Assembly: GCA_002309155.1 (NCBI GenBank)
Contig: DBXB01000018.1
Location: forward strand, 425 to 22,629
Direction of reading: 5' to 3'
From: Bacteroidales bacterium UBA1223
Lineage (GTDB): Bacteria > Bacteroidota > Bacteroidia > Bacteroidales > P3
Length of the DNA stretch: 22,205 bases
Shown: in pieces, positions 1 through 7,544 of the stretch
How the letters are laid out: every line of letters begins with the position of its first letter
How positions within the stretch are numbered: position 1 is the first letter of the stretch
Program-made: the position numbers and the translations under genes
Notes under the pieces: model-generated
Seen by the model: only the letters and a program-made list of their open reading frames with translations
Database searches by the model: none
What the model was told of the DNA's origin: nothing

Positions 1-792
1 GGTACGGCCAATATCATCATGGCCGCTGTCATGGGCAAGGGAACCACAACAATAATGAACGCCGCCTGCGAGCCTTACGTTTACCAGCTGTGCGAGATGC
101 TGAACAGGATGGGAGCAAAGATTTCCGGAGTCAGAAGCAACCTGTTGACGATAGAGGGTGTTGAAAAGCTTCACGGTACCTGCCATCGCCTGTTGCCCGA
201 CATGATTGAGGTGGGAAGTTTCATAGGCATGGCCGCCATGACACAGAGCGACATCACCATCAGCAATGTCGCGCTGCAGCACCTCGGTCTGATACCCCAG
301 ATTTTCCGTCGCCTTGGCATAGAGATATGGCAGAAAGGCGACGACCTGTACATTCCGGCACAGGAGGTCTACGAGATAGACCGCTTCATGGATGGCTCTA
401 TTCTTACCATCGCTGATGCTCCGTGGCCTGGTTTCACGCCCGACTTGATAAGTATTGCGTTGGTAACTGCCATACAGGCGCGAGGCAGCGTGCTTATACA
501 CCAGAAGATGTTCGAAAGCCGCCTGTTCTTTGTCGACAAGCTGATAGACATGGGAGCACAGATAATACTCTGCGACCCTCACCGCGCCACCGTCATAGGC
601 CTTGGCCGTGAACACCCACTGCGCGGCACCCACATGACATCGCCAGATATCCGTGCCGGCGTGGCTTTGCTGATAGCAGCCATGGCAGCACAGGGAGTGA
701 GCCATATTGACAATATCGAGCAGATAGACCGTGGATACCAGAACATCGACGAGCGTCTCAACGCCCTCGGAGCCCATATAAAGAGGCTGTAA
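1..792 (+). CDS. murA: UDP-N-acetylglucosamine 1-carboxyvinyltransferase, C-terminal part (5' end outside window)
   Basis: The reading frame is open from base 1, so the gene starts upstream; about 264 residues are visible of a family usually 420-440 long. MurA transfers enolpyruvate from PEP to UDP-GlcNAc, the first committed step of peptidoglycan synthesis, in the cytoplasm. The visible part begins in the conserved GTANIIMAAVMGKGTT stretch (GATENIIMAAVLAEGTT in enterobacterial MurA). It continues with LLPDMIEVGSFI, the TPDL segment that holds the general-base aspartate, the MFESRLFFVDKLIDMGA segment, and the C-terminal IDRGYQNIDERLNALGA. The loop with the PEP-reactive cysteine lies in the missing N-terminal part and cannot be checked. 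No frameshift is seen. About 93 nt separate it from the next gene, so the two may or may not share a transcript. Confidence 0.95.
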   Translation, partial: GTANIIMAAVMGKGTTTIMNAACEPYVYQLCEMLNRMGAKISGVRSNLLTIEGVEKLHGTCHRLLPDMIEVGSFIGMAAMTQSDITISNVALQHLGLIPQIFRRLGIEIWQKGDDLYIPAQEVYEIDRFMDGSILTIADAPWPGFTPDLISIALVTAIQARGSVLIHQKMFESRLFFVDKLIDMGAQIILCDPHRATVIGLGREHPLRGTHMTSPDIRAGVALLIAAMAAQGVSHIDNIEQIDRGYQNIDERLNALGAHIKRL

Positions 793-885
793 GGAGACAA
801 CAACGGCTTTTACGTTGTCCATAAAACTTAAGACCTCATAAACAATTCAACGAATCAACCTGTCAACGAAAACAATATAAAAAAA

Positions 886-1668
886 ATGTTTGGACTTTTT
901 AAGAAGAACAAGACCCTGCCTACTTTCGCGCCGTTGAAGACCGACATGCACTGCCACCTGTTGCCACTGGTGGACGACGGCAGCAAATCGCTTGAAGAAT
1001 CTCTAGAGTCGATGGTGGCTATGAAGGAGGTCGGTTTCGACGAGATTAAGCTGACGCCGCATTTCCAATATCCGCGTTTTCCTAATGTGGAGAGCGACAT
1101 ACTGGAGCGCTACAAGAACTTTCTTGAAGAGATTGAGAGAAACCGGGGCGACAGGGATCTGCCCAAGATTAACGGCATTTCGGGAGAGTACAGGATCGAC
1201 GACGGTTTCGGTGAACACATTAAGCGGGACGAAATCCTGACGTTCCATTTCAGCGACCCTTCAAAAGGCTCAAAGAAAGGTTTTCTGCTTATGGAGCTGT
1301 CCTTGCACCAGCCGGTGATGGGATTCGAGGAGGTGATGTTTGAGCGGCAGATGGAAGGATACGACGTGATATTGGCCCATCCGGAGCGTTATCCCTATTT
1401 CGACAGCCACAGTAGCCGCTTGGAACAGATGAAGGAACAAGGCGTTTATTTCCAGTCCAACATATTGTCGTTTGACGGTTTCTATGGCGAAGAGGCTCGC
1501 AAGAAGGCTTTCGATTTCATAGAGAACGGATGGATAGAATTTCTCGGCACCGACATGCACAACACCATGTATGCCCAGGCTCTACGCCACGCATCGACCA
1601 ACCGCAAGATAATACAATTGATCGAGAAGGAGGAATTCCAAAACAAATATCTGGTAGAAGACAAATAA
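886..1668 (+). CDS. PHP-superfamily tyrosine-protein phosphatase (CpsB/CapC/YwqE type)
   Basis: This 260-residue cytoplasmic protein matches the manganese-dependent PHP phosphatases that dephosphorylate bacterial tyrosine kinases of capsule synthesis. Seen: the HxH metal motif at residues 22-24 in DMHCHLLPLVDDG, the following SLEESLE helix typical of the CpsB family, TPHFQYPRF near residue 59, a GEYRID segment, AHPERYPYF, SNILSFDGFYG and GTDMHN near the C-terminus. These are the family's metal-binding blocks in the usual order, and the length is usual. No polysaccharide synthesis genes are nearby, so the natural substrate is unknown. The start at 886 is preceded by an A-rich tract, as is common in Bacteroidota, with no clear Shine-Dalgarno. 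It is the first gene of a compact set: purB follows after 10 nt. Older annotations might call it a histidinol phosphatase, but the CpsB-type motifs argue against that. Confidence 0.85.
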   Translation: MFGLFKKNKTLPTFAPLKTDMHCHLLPLVDDGSKSLEESLESMVAMKEVGFDEIKLTPHFQYPRFPNVESDILERYKNFLEEIERNRGDRDLPKINGISGEYRIDDGFGEHIKRDEILTFHFSDPSKGSKKGFLLMELSLHQPVMGFEEVMFERQMEGYDVILAHPERYPYFDSHSSRLEQMKEQGVYFQSNILSFDGFYGEEARKKAFDFIENGWIEFLGTDMHNTMYAQALRHASTNRKIIQLIEKEEFQNKYLVEDK

Positions 1669-1678
1669 TTAAGACATT

Positions 1679-3019
1679 ATGAATATATTAGACGCAATAT
1701 CGCCTATAGACGGGCGCTACCATGGAAAGTCAGAGCCGTTGGCCGCATTTTTTTCGGAATCGGCACTGATACGCTATCGCGTGAAAGTTGAAATTGAATA
1801 CTACATCGCCTTGATGCAGGAGCTTGGCACCGTCAAGGAGCCTGTCGACAGCGAGGCGTTGCGTGGCTTGTACCGCAACTGGAACACCGAGTCGGCAGAA
1901 CGAGTCAAAGAGATAGAGAAAACAACCAACCACGACGTGAAGGCCGTGGAATATTTCATCAAGGAGAGGTTGGATGCCATGGGCAGCAAGCTGCCGCGCG
2001 AGTTGGTACACTTCGGTTTGACATCGCAGGACATCAACAACACCGCTTTCCCGATGATGATCAAGGAGTCGCACGAAACGGTGGTGCGTCCGGCGTATGT
2101 TGCGCTTATCGAGAAGCTGGAGACGCTGGCTCAGGAATGGCGCAACATACCGATGCTGGCACATACCCACGGACAGCCTGCATCGCCGACAGGATTGGGC
2201 AAGGAACTGATGGTGTTTGTGTACCGTTTGAAAGAGCAGCTGAAGGCGTTGGACGGCATACCGTTCACCGGCAAGTTCGGCGGAGCCACAGGCAACTACA
2301 ACGCCCACAGGGTGGCATACCCTGATATCGACTGGCGTGATTTCGGCAACAGGTTCTTGAAGGAACATCTCGGTCTGGAACGCCAGCAGCTCACCACGCA
2401 GATAGAGAACTACGATCACTTGGCCGCCTATATGGACGGAATACGCAGGATGAACACGGTGCTGATAGACCTATGCCGCGACATCTGGACATACATCTCG
2501 ATGAACTATTTCCGTCAGAAAATAAAAGCCGGAGAGGTTGGCAGCTCTGCCATGCCGCACAAAGTCAACCCCATCGATTTCGAGAACGCCGAGGGCAACT
2601 TTGGAGTTGCCGATGCGCTGTTCACCCATTTCTCGATGAAGCTGCCCATCTCGCGCATGCAGCGCGACCTGACCGACTCGACGGTGATACGCAACCTCGG
2701 TGTGCCGCTGGCACATTCACTGGTGGCCTTGCAATCGCTGCAGAAGGGTCTTGGCAAACTGTTGCTGAACGAGGCGAAGCTGAGCGAAGACCTCGAGGAC
2801 AACTGGGCTGTAACCGCAGAGGCAATACAGACGGTGCTGCGCAGCGTGGACTACCCCAACCCGTACGAGGCGTTGAAGCAGCTGACACGCACCAACGAGA
2901 AAGTCACTGCAGAGACTATGAGCGCTTTTATCGACGGACTTGAAGTCTCCGCCGAGGTGAAGGAACGGCTGCACAAAATCACGCCGCACAACTACCTTGG
3001 CTATGCCGAAGAATTCTGA
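1679..3019 (+). CDS. purB: Adenylosuccinate lyase
   Basis: This 446-residue cytoplasmic enzyme belongs to the fumarase/aspartase superfamily. It acts twice in purine synthesis, cleaving SAICAR to AICAR and adenylosuccinate to AMP with release of fumarate. Seen: the N-terminal SPIDGRYHGK of the E. coli-like PurB group, a KAVEYFIKERL segment, HFGLTSQDINNTA (active-site histidine region), AHTHGQPASPTGLGKE, KFGGATGNYNAH, and the superfamily signature GSSAMPHKVNP at residues 288-298, which contains the catalytic serine loop. Full length, with no missing blocks. It sits 10 nt after the phosphatase gene and 7 nt before the ABC exporter gene, so co-transcription is likely. The other purine gene in the window, purD, is far away on the opposite strand. 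Confidence 0.97.
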   Translation: MNILDAISPIDGRYHGKSEPLAAFFSESALIRYRVKVEIEYYIALMQELGTVKEPVDSEALRGLYRNWNTESAERVKEIEKTTNHDVKAVEYFIKERLDAMGSKLPRELVHFGLTSQDINNTAFPMMIKESHETVVRPAYVALIEKLETLAQEWRNIPMLAHTHGQPASPTGLGKELMVFVYRLKEQLKALDGIPFTGKFGGATGNYNAHRVAYPDIDWRDFGNRFLKEHLGLERQQLTTQIENYDHLAAYMDGIRRMNTVLIDLCRDIWTYISMNYFRQKIKAGEVGSSAMPHKVNPIDFENAEGNFGVADALFTHFSMKLPISRMQRDLTDSTVIRNLGVPLAHSLVALQSLQKGLGKLLLNEAKLSEDLEDNWAVTAEAIQTVLRSVDYPNPYEALKQLTRTNEKVTAETMSAFIDGLEVSAEVKERLHKITPHNYLGYAEEF

Positions 3020-3026
3020 TTGAACG

Positions 3027-4724
3027 ATGCAGAAAGGAATCACTCGCAGTGGTATGAGCCATCAGGCGGGATCGCTGTGTCTCTATGTGGTAGTCGCAGC
3101 GTTGGCCGCATTGTTTACTATGGCCACGGCACTGAGTGTAACCGACTTTCTGCAACTCATTTTCCCTTCAGGCGAACAGGGTCTTTCGTTTTCGACTGGC
3201 AGCGTCAACCCGATAGAAAGGCTTCTCAGCAAGGTTTACCTACTGCTTGTCGCCGAAGGTCCGCAACGGGCGTTGATACTATACGCTGTGCTTCTTTTTG
3301 TGCTTTACGGCATGAAGAATGTGTGTTCCTATGTGGCTGCGGTGTCGTATGCCAAGGTCAAGACAGGAGTGTTGCGTGAGGTGCGCGACGGCCTGCACAA
3401 AGGAGCTTTGCGGCAGAATTTCGCCCATTGGGGAAGTCAGCAGCAAGGCCAATGGCTTTCGCGCATGAGCAACGACGTGGCAGAATACGAGGCCAATGTG
3501 CTCGACAGCATACAGATGCTTGTCCAGTCGTCAATAACCATGCTTATCTATGTTGTCATGCTTCTCTATCTGGACTGGAGGCTGACACTTCTGGTGGTTG
3601 TGGTGATGGCGGTGGGTACGTTGTTGCTCTCTGCCAGTCGCAGGCTGAAACGTCAGTCGCGCGACCTGCAGGATTTGAACGGTAAGATGATGACAACCAC
3701 ACAGGAAACAATCGACTCGCTGAAAGAGATTAAGGCGGCGACAGCCATCGACTATGTCAACCGCTGCCAGCAGGCGCAGAATGCTCTCTTCACACGCCGT
3801 CGTATAGGCATCTACCGCCGCATCTACGCCGCGTCGCCTCTCAGCGATTTCGTCGGCAACACCATAGTTGTGGCAATCCTTATTCTCGGAGCTTACCGTG
3901 TGCTTGGCGACAGTGCCACGCTCTCGGCATCGTTGTTTGTTTCTTACGTCATGATATATGTTCTTCTGCTTACTCCCATCAAGGACTTCAGCAATGCCAT
4001 AGCACAGCTGAAGAAGGGTAGGGGAGTGGAGGAACGTCTCGCCATGGAGACCGACAACATTCCCCCCGCCACGGAACAGGCTGGCGGCAGAGTGGAGCGG
4101 ATTAGTCTCCAAGGTGTCTCTTTCGCTTACGGCAACCATCCTGTGTTGTCCGATGTAAACTGGGACATAGCCATGCATAGCCATACCGCCGTAGTAGGCG
4201 AGAGCGGGGCTGGCAAGACCACATTGGCACGACTGCTTGTGGGACTGTTGCAGCCTCAGAGAGGAGAAATCTTGATTAACGGTACTCCGGCAACTCAACG
4301 CGAGAGGATAGGAAGATTGGCCTATATCCCGCAGGAACCGATGTTGTTTAATGCGTCGATAGAGGATAATATCCGTTTCGGACGTCCTTGGGTGACGTCG
4401 CAACAGGTTGAGGCGGCGGCGGAGATAGCCCAGGTGAGTTCATTTCTGAAGAATATGCCGGAGGGTATGAATACCGTCATAGGTGACGGCGGTAGTCGTC
4501 TCAGTGGCGGAGAGCGGCAGCGAGTCAACATTGCCAGGGCTCTGGTGGGCAATCCCGACGTAGTGGTTATGGATGAGGCTACCGCGGCACTGGATGCCGC
4601 CACAGAGCAGCAGTTCAACCAGGCACTGCGGGCTGCAATGCACGACCGAACCATGGTGGTTATAGCACATAGGGCGTCGACAATCGCCGCATGTAACACT
4701 ATCTTTAATGTTGAGAGGGTCTAA
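3027..4724 (+). CDS. ABC exporter, fused permease and ATPase (MsbA/multidrug-lipid type)
   Basis: This 565-residue half-transporter would dimerise in the inner membrane. The N-terminal 340 or so residues hold several strongly hydrophobic segments (for example residues 15-45, 85-105, 160-200 and 280-320). The C-terminal nucleotide-binding domain has Walker A GESGAGKTT at 391-399, a Q-loop in AYIPQEPMLF, the signature LSGGERQR from 492, Walker B VVVMDEATAALD from 512 with the catalytic glutamate E517, and the H-loop histidine at 548. This is the order of type IV exporters such as MsbA. The substrate cannot be told from sequence. ATG at 3027 is 7 nt after purB; a second ATG at 3054 is possible. 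The secreted-protein gene begins only 2 nt after its stop, which suggests translational coupling and possibly a shared task at the cell envelope. Confidence 0.93.
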   Translation: MQKGITRSGMSHQAGSLCLYVVVAALAALFTMATALSVTDFLQLIFPSGEQGLSFSTGSVNPIERLLSKVYLLLVAEGPQRALILYAVLLFVLYGMKNVCSYVAAVSYAKVKTGVLREVRDGLHKGALRQNFAHWGSQQQGQWLSRMSNDVAEYEANVLDSIQMLVQSSITMLIYVVMLLYLDWRLTLLVVVVMAVGTLLLSASRRLKRQSRDLQDLNGKMMTTTQETIDSLKEIKAATAIDYVNRCQQAQNALFTRRRIGIYRRIYAASPLSDFVGNTIVVAILILGAYRVLGDSATLSASLFVSYVMIYVLLLTPIKDFSNAIAQLKKGRGVEERLAMETDNIPPATEQAGGRVERISLQGVSFAYGNHPVLSDVNWDIAMHSHTAVVGESGAGKTTLARLLVGLLQPQRGEILINGTPATQRERIGRLAYIPQEPMLFNASIEDNIRFGRPWVTSQQVEAAAEIAQVSSFLKNMPEGMNTVIGDGGSRLSGGERQRVNIARALVGNPDVVVMDEATAALDAATEQQFNQALRAAMHDRTMVVIAHRASTIAACNTIFNVERV

Positions 4725-4726
4725 CG

Positions 4727-6448
4727 ATGATAGGAAGAAAAATATTACAACCCATTGTTTTCCTGCTGTTGTTGCTGAGTGGCTTGCGGTTGTCTTGTCA
4801 GACCGACACCATTCCGCTGCAAGCGGAACAGACAGGATCAAGACAAGTGGAACTTAGCTGGAACACCAGTGGTGTGGTCTCCATCTATCGACGGTTTGTC
4901 GACGAGCCGGATAAGACTCTTATCGGCACTTCCTCGTCGGGTTCCTATACCGACCATCTGCACCGATCCGTCTGCGACGACACGGTATACTATAGCATCA
5001 ATGTCTCCTCAGGTGGTGTCACTCATCTTGGATTCGCCGCAATCCAGGTGTCCGACAACGAGCCTACTGCACCTGCCGAATGGGGCGTGGTGACTGTTGA
5101 CCAGTCAACACATCTTATCCACCTTAGCTGGCAGGCAAGCCAGGACACGGATATCCTTGGATATCTTATCTGCGAAGGTTCGCCGAGCATTGCCATCGAC
5201 ACTGTGTATGGCCGCACCAATACCGAATATGAGTTTACTGATGGCTCTGACATCGAAGTCTATCTTTTCCGCATCTGTGCCTTTGACAGCTGCCGTCAGG
5301 CATCGTCGCTCACCGATGCTTGCAACAATATGGTGGTTCTGTTAAGTGCCGAACCATGCAGTCAGACTATCGTTGCCAACTGGAATGCCTATATTCATAT
5401 GCCGTCAGAGGTGGACCATTATGAACTGTGGGTGAGAGAGGATTACAATGATTACCGTGATGTTGCCCACACTTTGCCGACTACTACGGAAACCACATTC
5501 ACCATAAGTTCCCAGTGCCGCAAAGTATACGCTTATGTCAAGGCAGTGTCGACCGACGGCACAACAGTGGCATTGTCGAACAGGGCTCGGAGAGAGATAA
5601 GCGCAGAGGAAAGACCCGGATATCTTTATCTTCGTAAGGTTAGCGTTTGCGACGATGGAAGAACGGTCAATGTGATAGGTCAGACCGACCCCACATTCCC
5701 TGTCACTGACTACTTGGTGTACCGCAAGTCGTCAAGCAGGGGTACAGAAGTTGCGGGGCATGTGCAGCCCACATCCGACGGTGTTTTGACGTGGATAGAC
5801 CATGAGGTGCAGCCTCGGAAAGAGCTGTACACCTATTGGTTTGGCGTTATGGACGGCTGCGGTCGCAACGAGATATTGTCTCAGAAAGGGTCGACGTTGC
5901 TTCCAGAGATAGAAGAGGACAACGGCGTGACCACCATCACGTGGAATCCCTACGAAGGATGGGAAGGTGCCGTCACCTATATGCTGGTCTCATGTCCGTT
6001 GGGGGAGACAATCTGGACTCCCGTGGCGTCAAGCATGGAGACGACAGTCAGTGGCATCATCAGTGACAATGATGGTGAGATGACGTATAAGGTCCTTGCT
6101 TTTGAGGGTCCCGATTCAAGGTGGCAGCGTAACGACAGCCTTCAGAGTTCGGTAATCTTCCGCACGCCCAAGACGGTTATCTGGATGCCCAACGCCTTCA
6201 CCCCCTTGGAGAGCACCAACAACACCGTGTCGCCAAAGTCCACCTTCATCGAGACGCAAGGATATCATATGTTGATATACAACCGTATGGGAGCAGTAGT
6301 CTTCGAAACACACGATCCCCTAGAGGCTTGGGATGGAACCAGCAATGGTGTCATGCAGCCTGTAGGGGCCTATACCTATATCATAAAATACCGTCAGAAC
6401 GACAATACCGATCAGGTGCTGAAAGGTACAGTGACATTGATTAAATGA
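4727..6448 (+). CDS. Secreted fibronectin-III-like protein with type B (gliding-motility-associated) C-terminal secretion domain
   Basis: This 573-residue protein begins with a signal peptide: basic IGRK, then a leucine-rich core to about residue 24. There is no good lipobox (RLSC lacks the usual residue three before Cys), so cleavage by signal peptidase I is likelier than lipidation. The middle is a run of beta-rich units with fibronectin-like VELSWNT, HLSWQA, IVANWNAY and TITWNPY strands, suggesting four or five FN3-like domains. Residues from about 484 (WMPNAFTP) to the end, with IYNRMGAVVFET, WDGTSNG and VGAYTYIIKY, match the CHU_C/gliding motility C-terminal domain that directs export by the type IX secretion system and surface attachment. 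No catalytic domain is visible. The gene follows the ABC exporter by 2 nt and its stop overlaps the nadK start. Confidence 0.85.
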   Translation: MIGRKILQPIVFLLLLLSGLRLSCQTDTIPLQAEQTGSRQVELSWNTSGVVSIYRRFVDEPDKTLIGTSSSGSYTDHLHRSVCDDTVYYSINVSSGGVTHLGFAAIQVSDNEPTAPAEWGVVTVDQSTHLIHLSWQASQDTDILGYLICEGSPSIAIDTVYGRTNTEYEFTDGSDIEVYLFRICAFDSCRQASSLTDACNNMVVLLSAEPCSQTIVANWNAYIHMPSEVDHYELWVREDYNDYRDVAHTLPTTTETTFTISSQCRKVYAYVKAVSTDGTTVALSNRARREISAEERPGYLYLRKVSVCDDGRTVNVIGQTDPTFPVTDYLVYRKSSSRGTEVAGHVQPTSDGVLTWIDHEVQPRKELYTYWFGVMDGCGRNEILSQKGSTLLPEIEEDNGVTTITWNPYEGWEGAVTYMLVSCPLGETIWTPVASSMETTVSGIISDNDGEMTYKVLAFEGPDSRWQRNDSLQSSVIFRTPKTVIWMPNAFTPLESTNNTVSPKSTFIETQGYHMLIYNRMGAVVFETHDPLEAWDGTSNGVMQPVGAYTYIIKYRQNDNTDQVLKGTVTLIK

Positions 6449-7281
6449 TAAGTCCTCAATACCATCCAACCATGAGAGTAGCAATACATACCAAGAACAA
6501 AACGCCAGAGCACGAGAAGGGTCGTCAACTATTGGAAGAAGCCTTGAGACAGAGAGGCATAGAGGTTGTAGAGTACACCTCGTCAAAAACCGTAATAGAT
6601 GTGATGATTTCAATAGGAGGCGACGGCACGTTGCTCAGTGCCGTACATCAGATAGGAGATAGCGGAGTGCCTGTTGTCGGCATCAATTTCGGACATCTGG
6701 GTTTCCTCACCACGGCAGGACGTAATGATATCGACAAGTTGGCGGATTGTCTCAACGAGGGACGCTATACCATCGAGAACAGGACGATGCTTGAGGTTAA
6801 GGTATACCATAATGGTAGGAGAGACAACGTGCAGACCCTTTATGCGCTGAACGAGCTTTATCTGCACCGTCACGACCAGAGCCCGTTGCTTCACACCCGT
6901 GTTGAGGTTGATGGAGACATGATGGCTACTTATGCCGCCGATGGACTTATCATAGCCACACCCACTGGATCTACTGCATATTCTCTTAGCTGTGGAGGCC
7001 CTATACTGGCTCCAGGATCTGGCAGTCTTGTCATCACTCCCATTGCCGCCCATGCGTTGACGTTGAGGCCCATAATTCTTTCCGACAATGTGCATCTCAG
7101 TTTGCATGACGAGGATGATGCAGTCAGTTTCACTCTAGGAGTTGATTCGTATGTATGCAATCTGGGAGGAGGATCTGTCATAGAGGTGCATAAGGCAGAC
7201 TATCAGACGCGCCTGATGCGTATAGAGAAACAAGATTTCTTCAGCGCCATCCGCGAAAAGTTTCTATGGGGTGAAGGCTAA
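6445..7281 (+). CDS. nadK: NAD kinase
   Basis: This cytoplasmic enzyme phosphorylates NAD to NADP. Seen: the GGDGT nucleotide-binding motif at residues 58-62, NFGHLGFLTT, NELYLHR, DGLIIATPTGSTAYSLSCGGPI and TPIAAHALTLRPII, the standard NadK blocks in order. Length is 278 residues from ATG 6445, or 269 from ATG 6472. The first start forms an ATGA overlap with the preceding stop, typical of coupled translation. The second gives MRVAIHTKN, where family similarity begins. I keep 6445 but regard 6472 as nearly as likely. The last gene of the five-gene set; its stop codon lies inside a palindrome (7277-7299), so the transcript end here probably folds immediately after the coding region. Confidence 0.95.
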   Translation: MISPQYHPTMRVAIHTKNKTPEHEKGRQLLEEALRQRGIEVVEYTSSKTVIDVMISIGGDGTLLSAVHQIGDSGVPVVGINFGHLGFLTTAGRNDIDKLADCLNEGRYTIENRTMLEVKVYHNGRRDNVQTLYALNELYLHRHDQSPLLHTRVEVDGDMMATYAADGLIIATPTGSTAYSLSCGGPILAPGSGSLVITPIAAHALTLRPIILSDNVHLSLHDEDDAVSFTLGVDSYVCNLGGGSVIEVHKADYQTRLMRIEKQDFFSAIREKFLWGEG

Positions 7282-7365
7282 TGTCCAGTGGACATTAGCC
7301 GATAGCGTAGCGGAGAACAAAACAGCTAATGTCCAGTGGACATTAGCCGATAGCGCAGCGGAGAA
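7277..7365. repeat. Tandem pair of 41-nt repeats, each led by a 23-nt perfect palindrome
   Basis: The unit at 7277-7317 recurs at 7325-7365 with one difference (T at 7308, C at 7356). Each unit starts with a perfect inverted repeat: arm GCTAATGTCCA, one central G, arm TGGACATTAGC (7277-7299 and 7325-7347). The rest of the unit, about 18 nt, is GC-richer and begins CGATAGCG. The first copy includes the nadK stop codon. No T-tract follows the hairpins, so they are not ordinary terminators; an operator, an RNA-processing site or a REP-like element are all possible. Confidence 0.85.
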
Positions 7366-7366
7366 A

Positions 7367-7426
7367 GCACCGCTTGCCGGTGCTATGGCGAAAGCCATTC
7401 AAGCCGAGTTCCTCACTCGGCGTTTT
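7367..7426 (+). terminator. Three consecutive hairpins ending in a short T-tract; probable terminator region after nadK
   Basis: Hairpin 1 is GCACCG, 5-nt loop, CGGTGC (7367-7383). Hairpin 2 is ATGGC, GAAA tetraloop, GCCAT (7385-7398). Hairpin 3 is GCCGAG, 7-nt loop, CTCGGC (7403-7421), followed by GTTTT. The third has the shape of a weak intrinsic terminator for the nadK transcript. The T-tract is only four bases, so termination is inferred, not certain. Confidence 0.5.
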
Positions 7427-7448
7427 AATTGACAATTGTGAATTGACA

Positions 7449-7493
7449 ATTCTAGATTCTCTAGCGTTTCTAGAACCTCTAGTTTTTCTAGTT
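7449..7493. repeat. CTAG array, five copies at exact 9-nt spacing
   Basis: CTAG begins at 7452, 7461, 7470, 7479 and 7488, so it recurs every 9 nt with variable 5-nt fill, mostly T/C-rich. The array lies between the nadK hairpins and the ureohydrolase-like gene. Similar arrays occur at 8768-8785, 13510-13536 and 20088-20132. A related low-complexity AATTGACAATT repeat precedes it at 7428-7452. Function unknown. Confidence 0.85.
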
Positions 7494-7544
7494 AAAAATA
7501 TTTAAAAAAGTTGTATATTTACACATTCAAAAGAAAATACAACA

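Noticed and set aside
3531..4403. 290-codon minus-strand reading frame opposite the ABC exporter
   Set aside because: A shadow of a well-supported gene. The translated product is rich in His, Arg and Cys without any motif.
7281..7365. Simple intrinsic terminator at the palindromes after nadK
   Set aside because: Neither palindrome is followed by a T-tract. Only the third later hairpin (7403-7421) has a short one.
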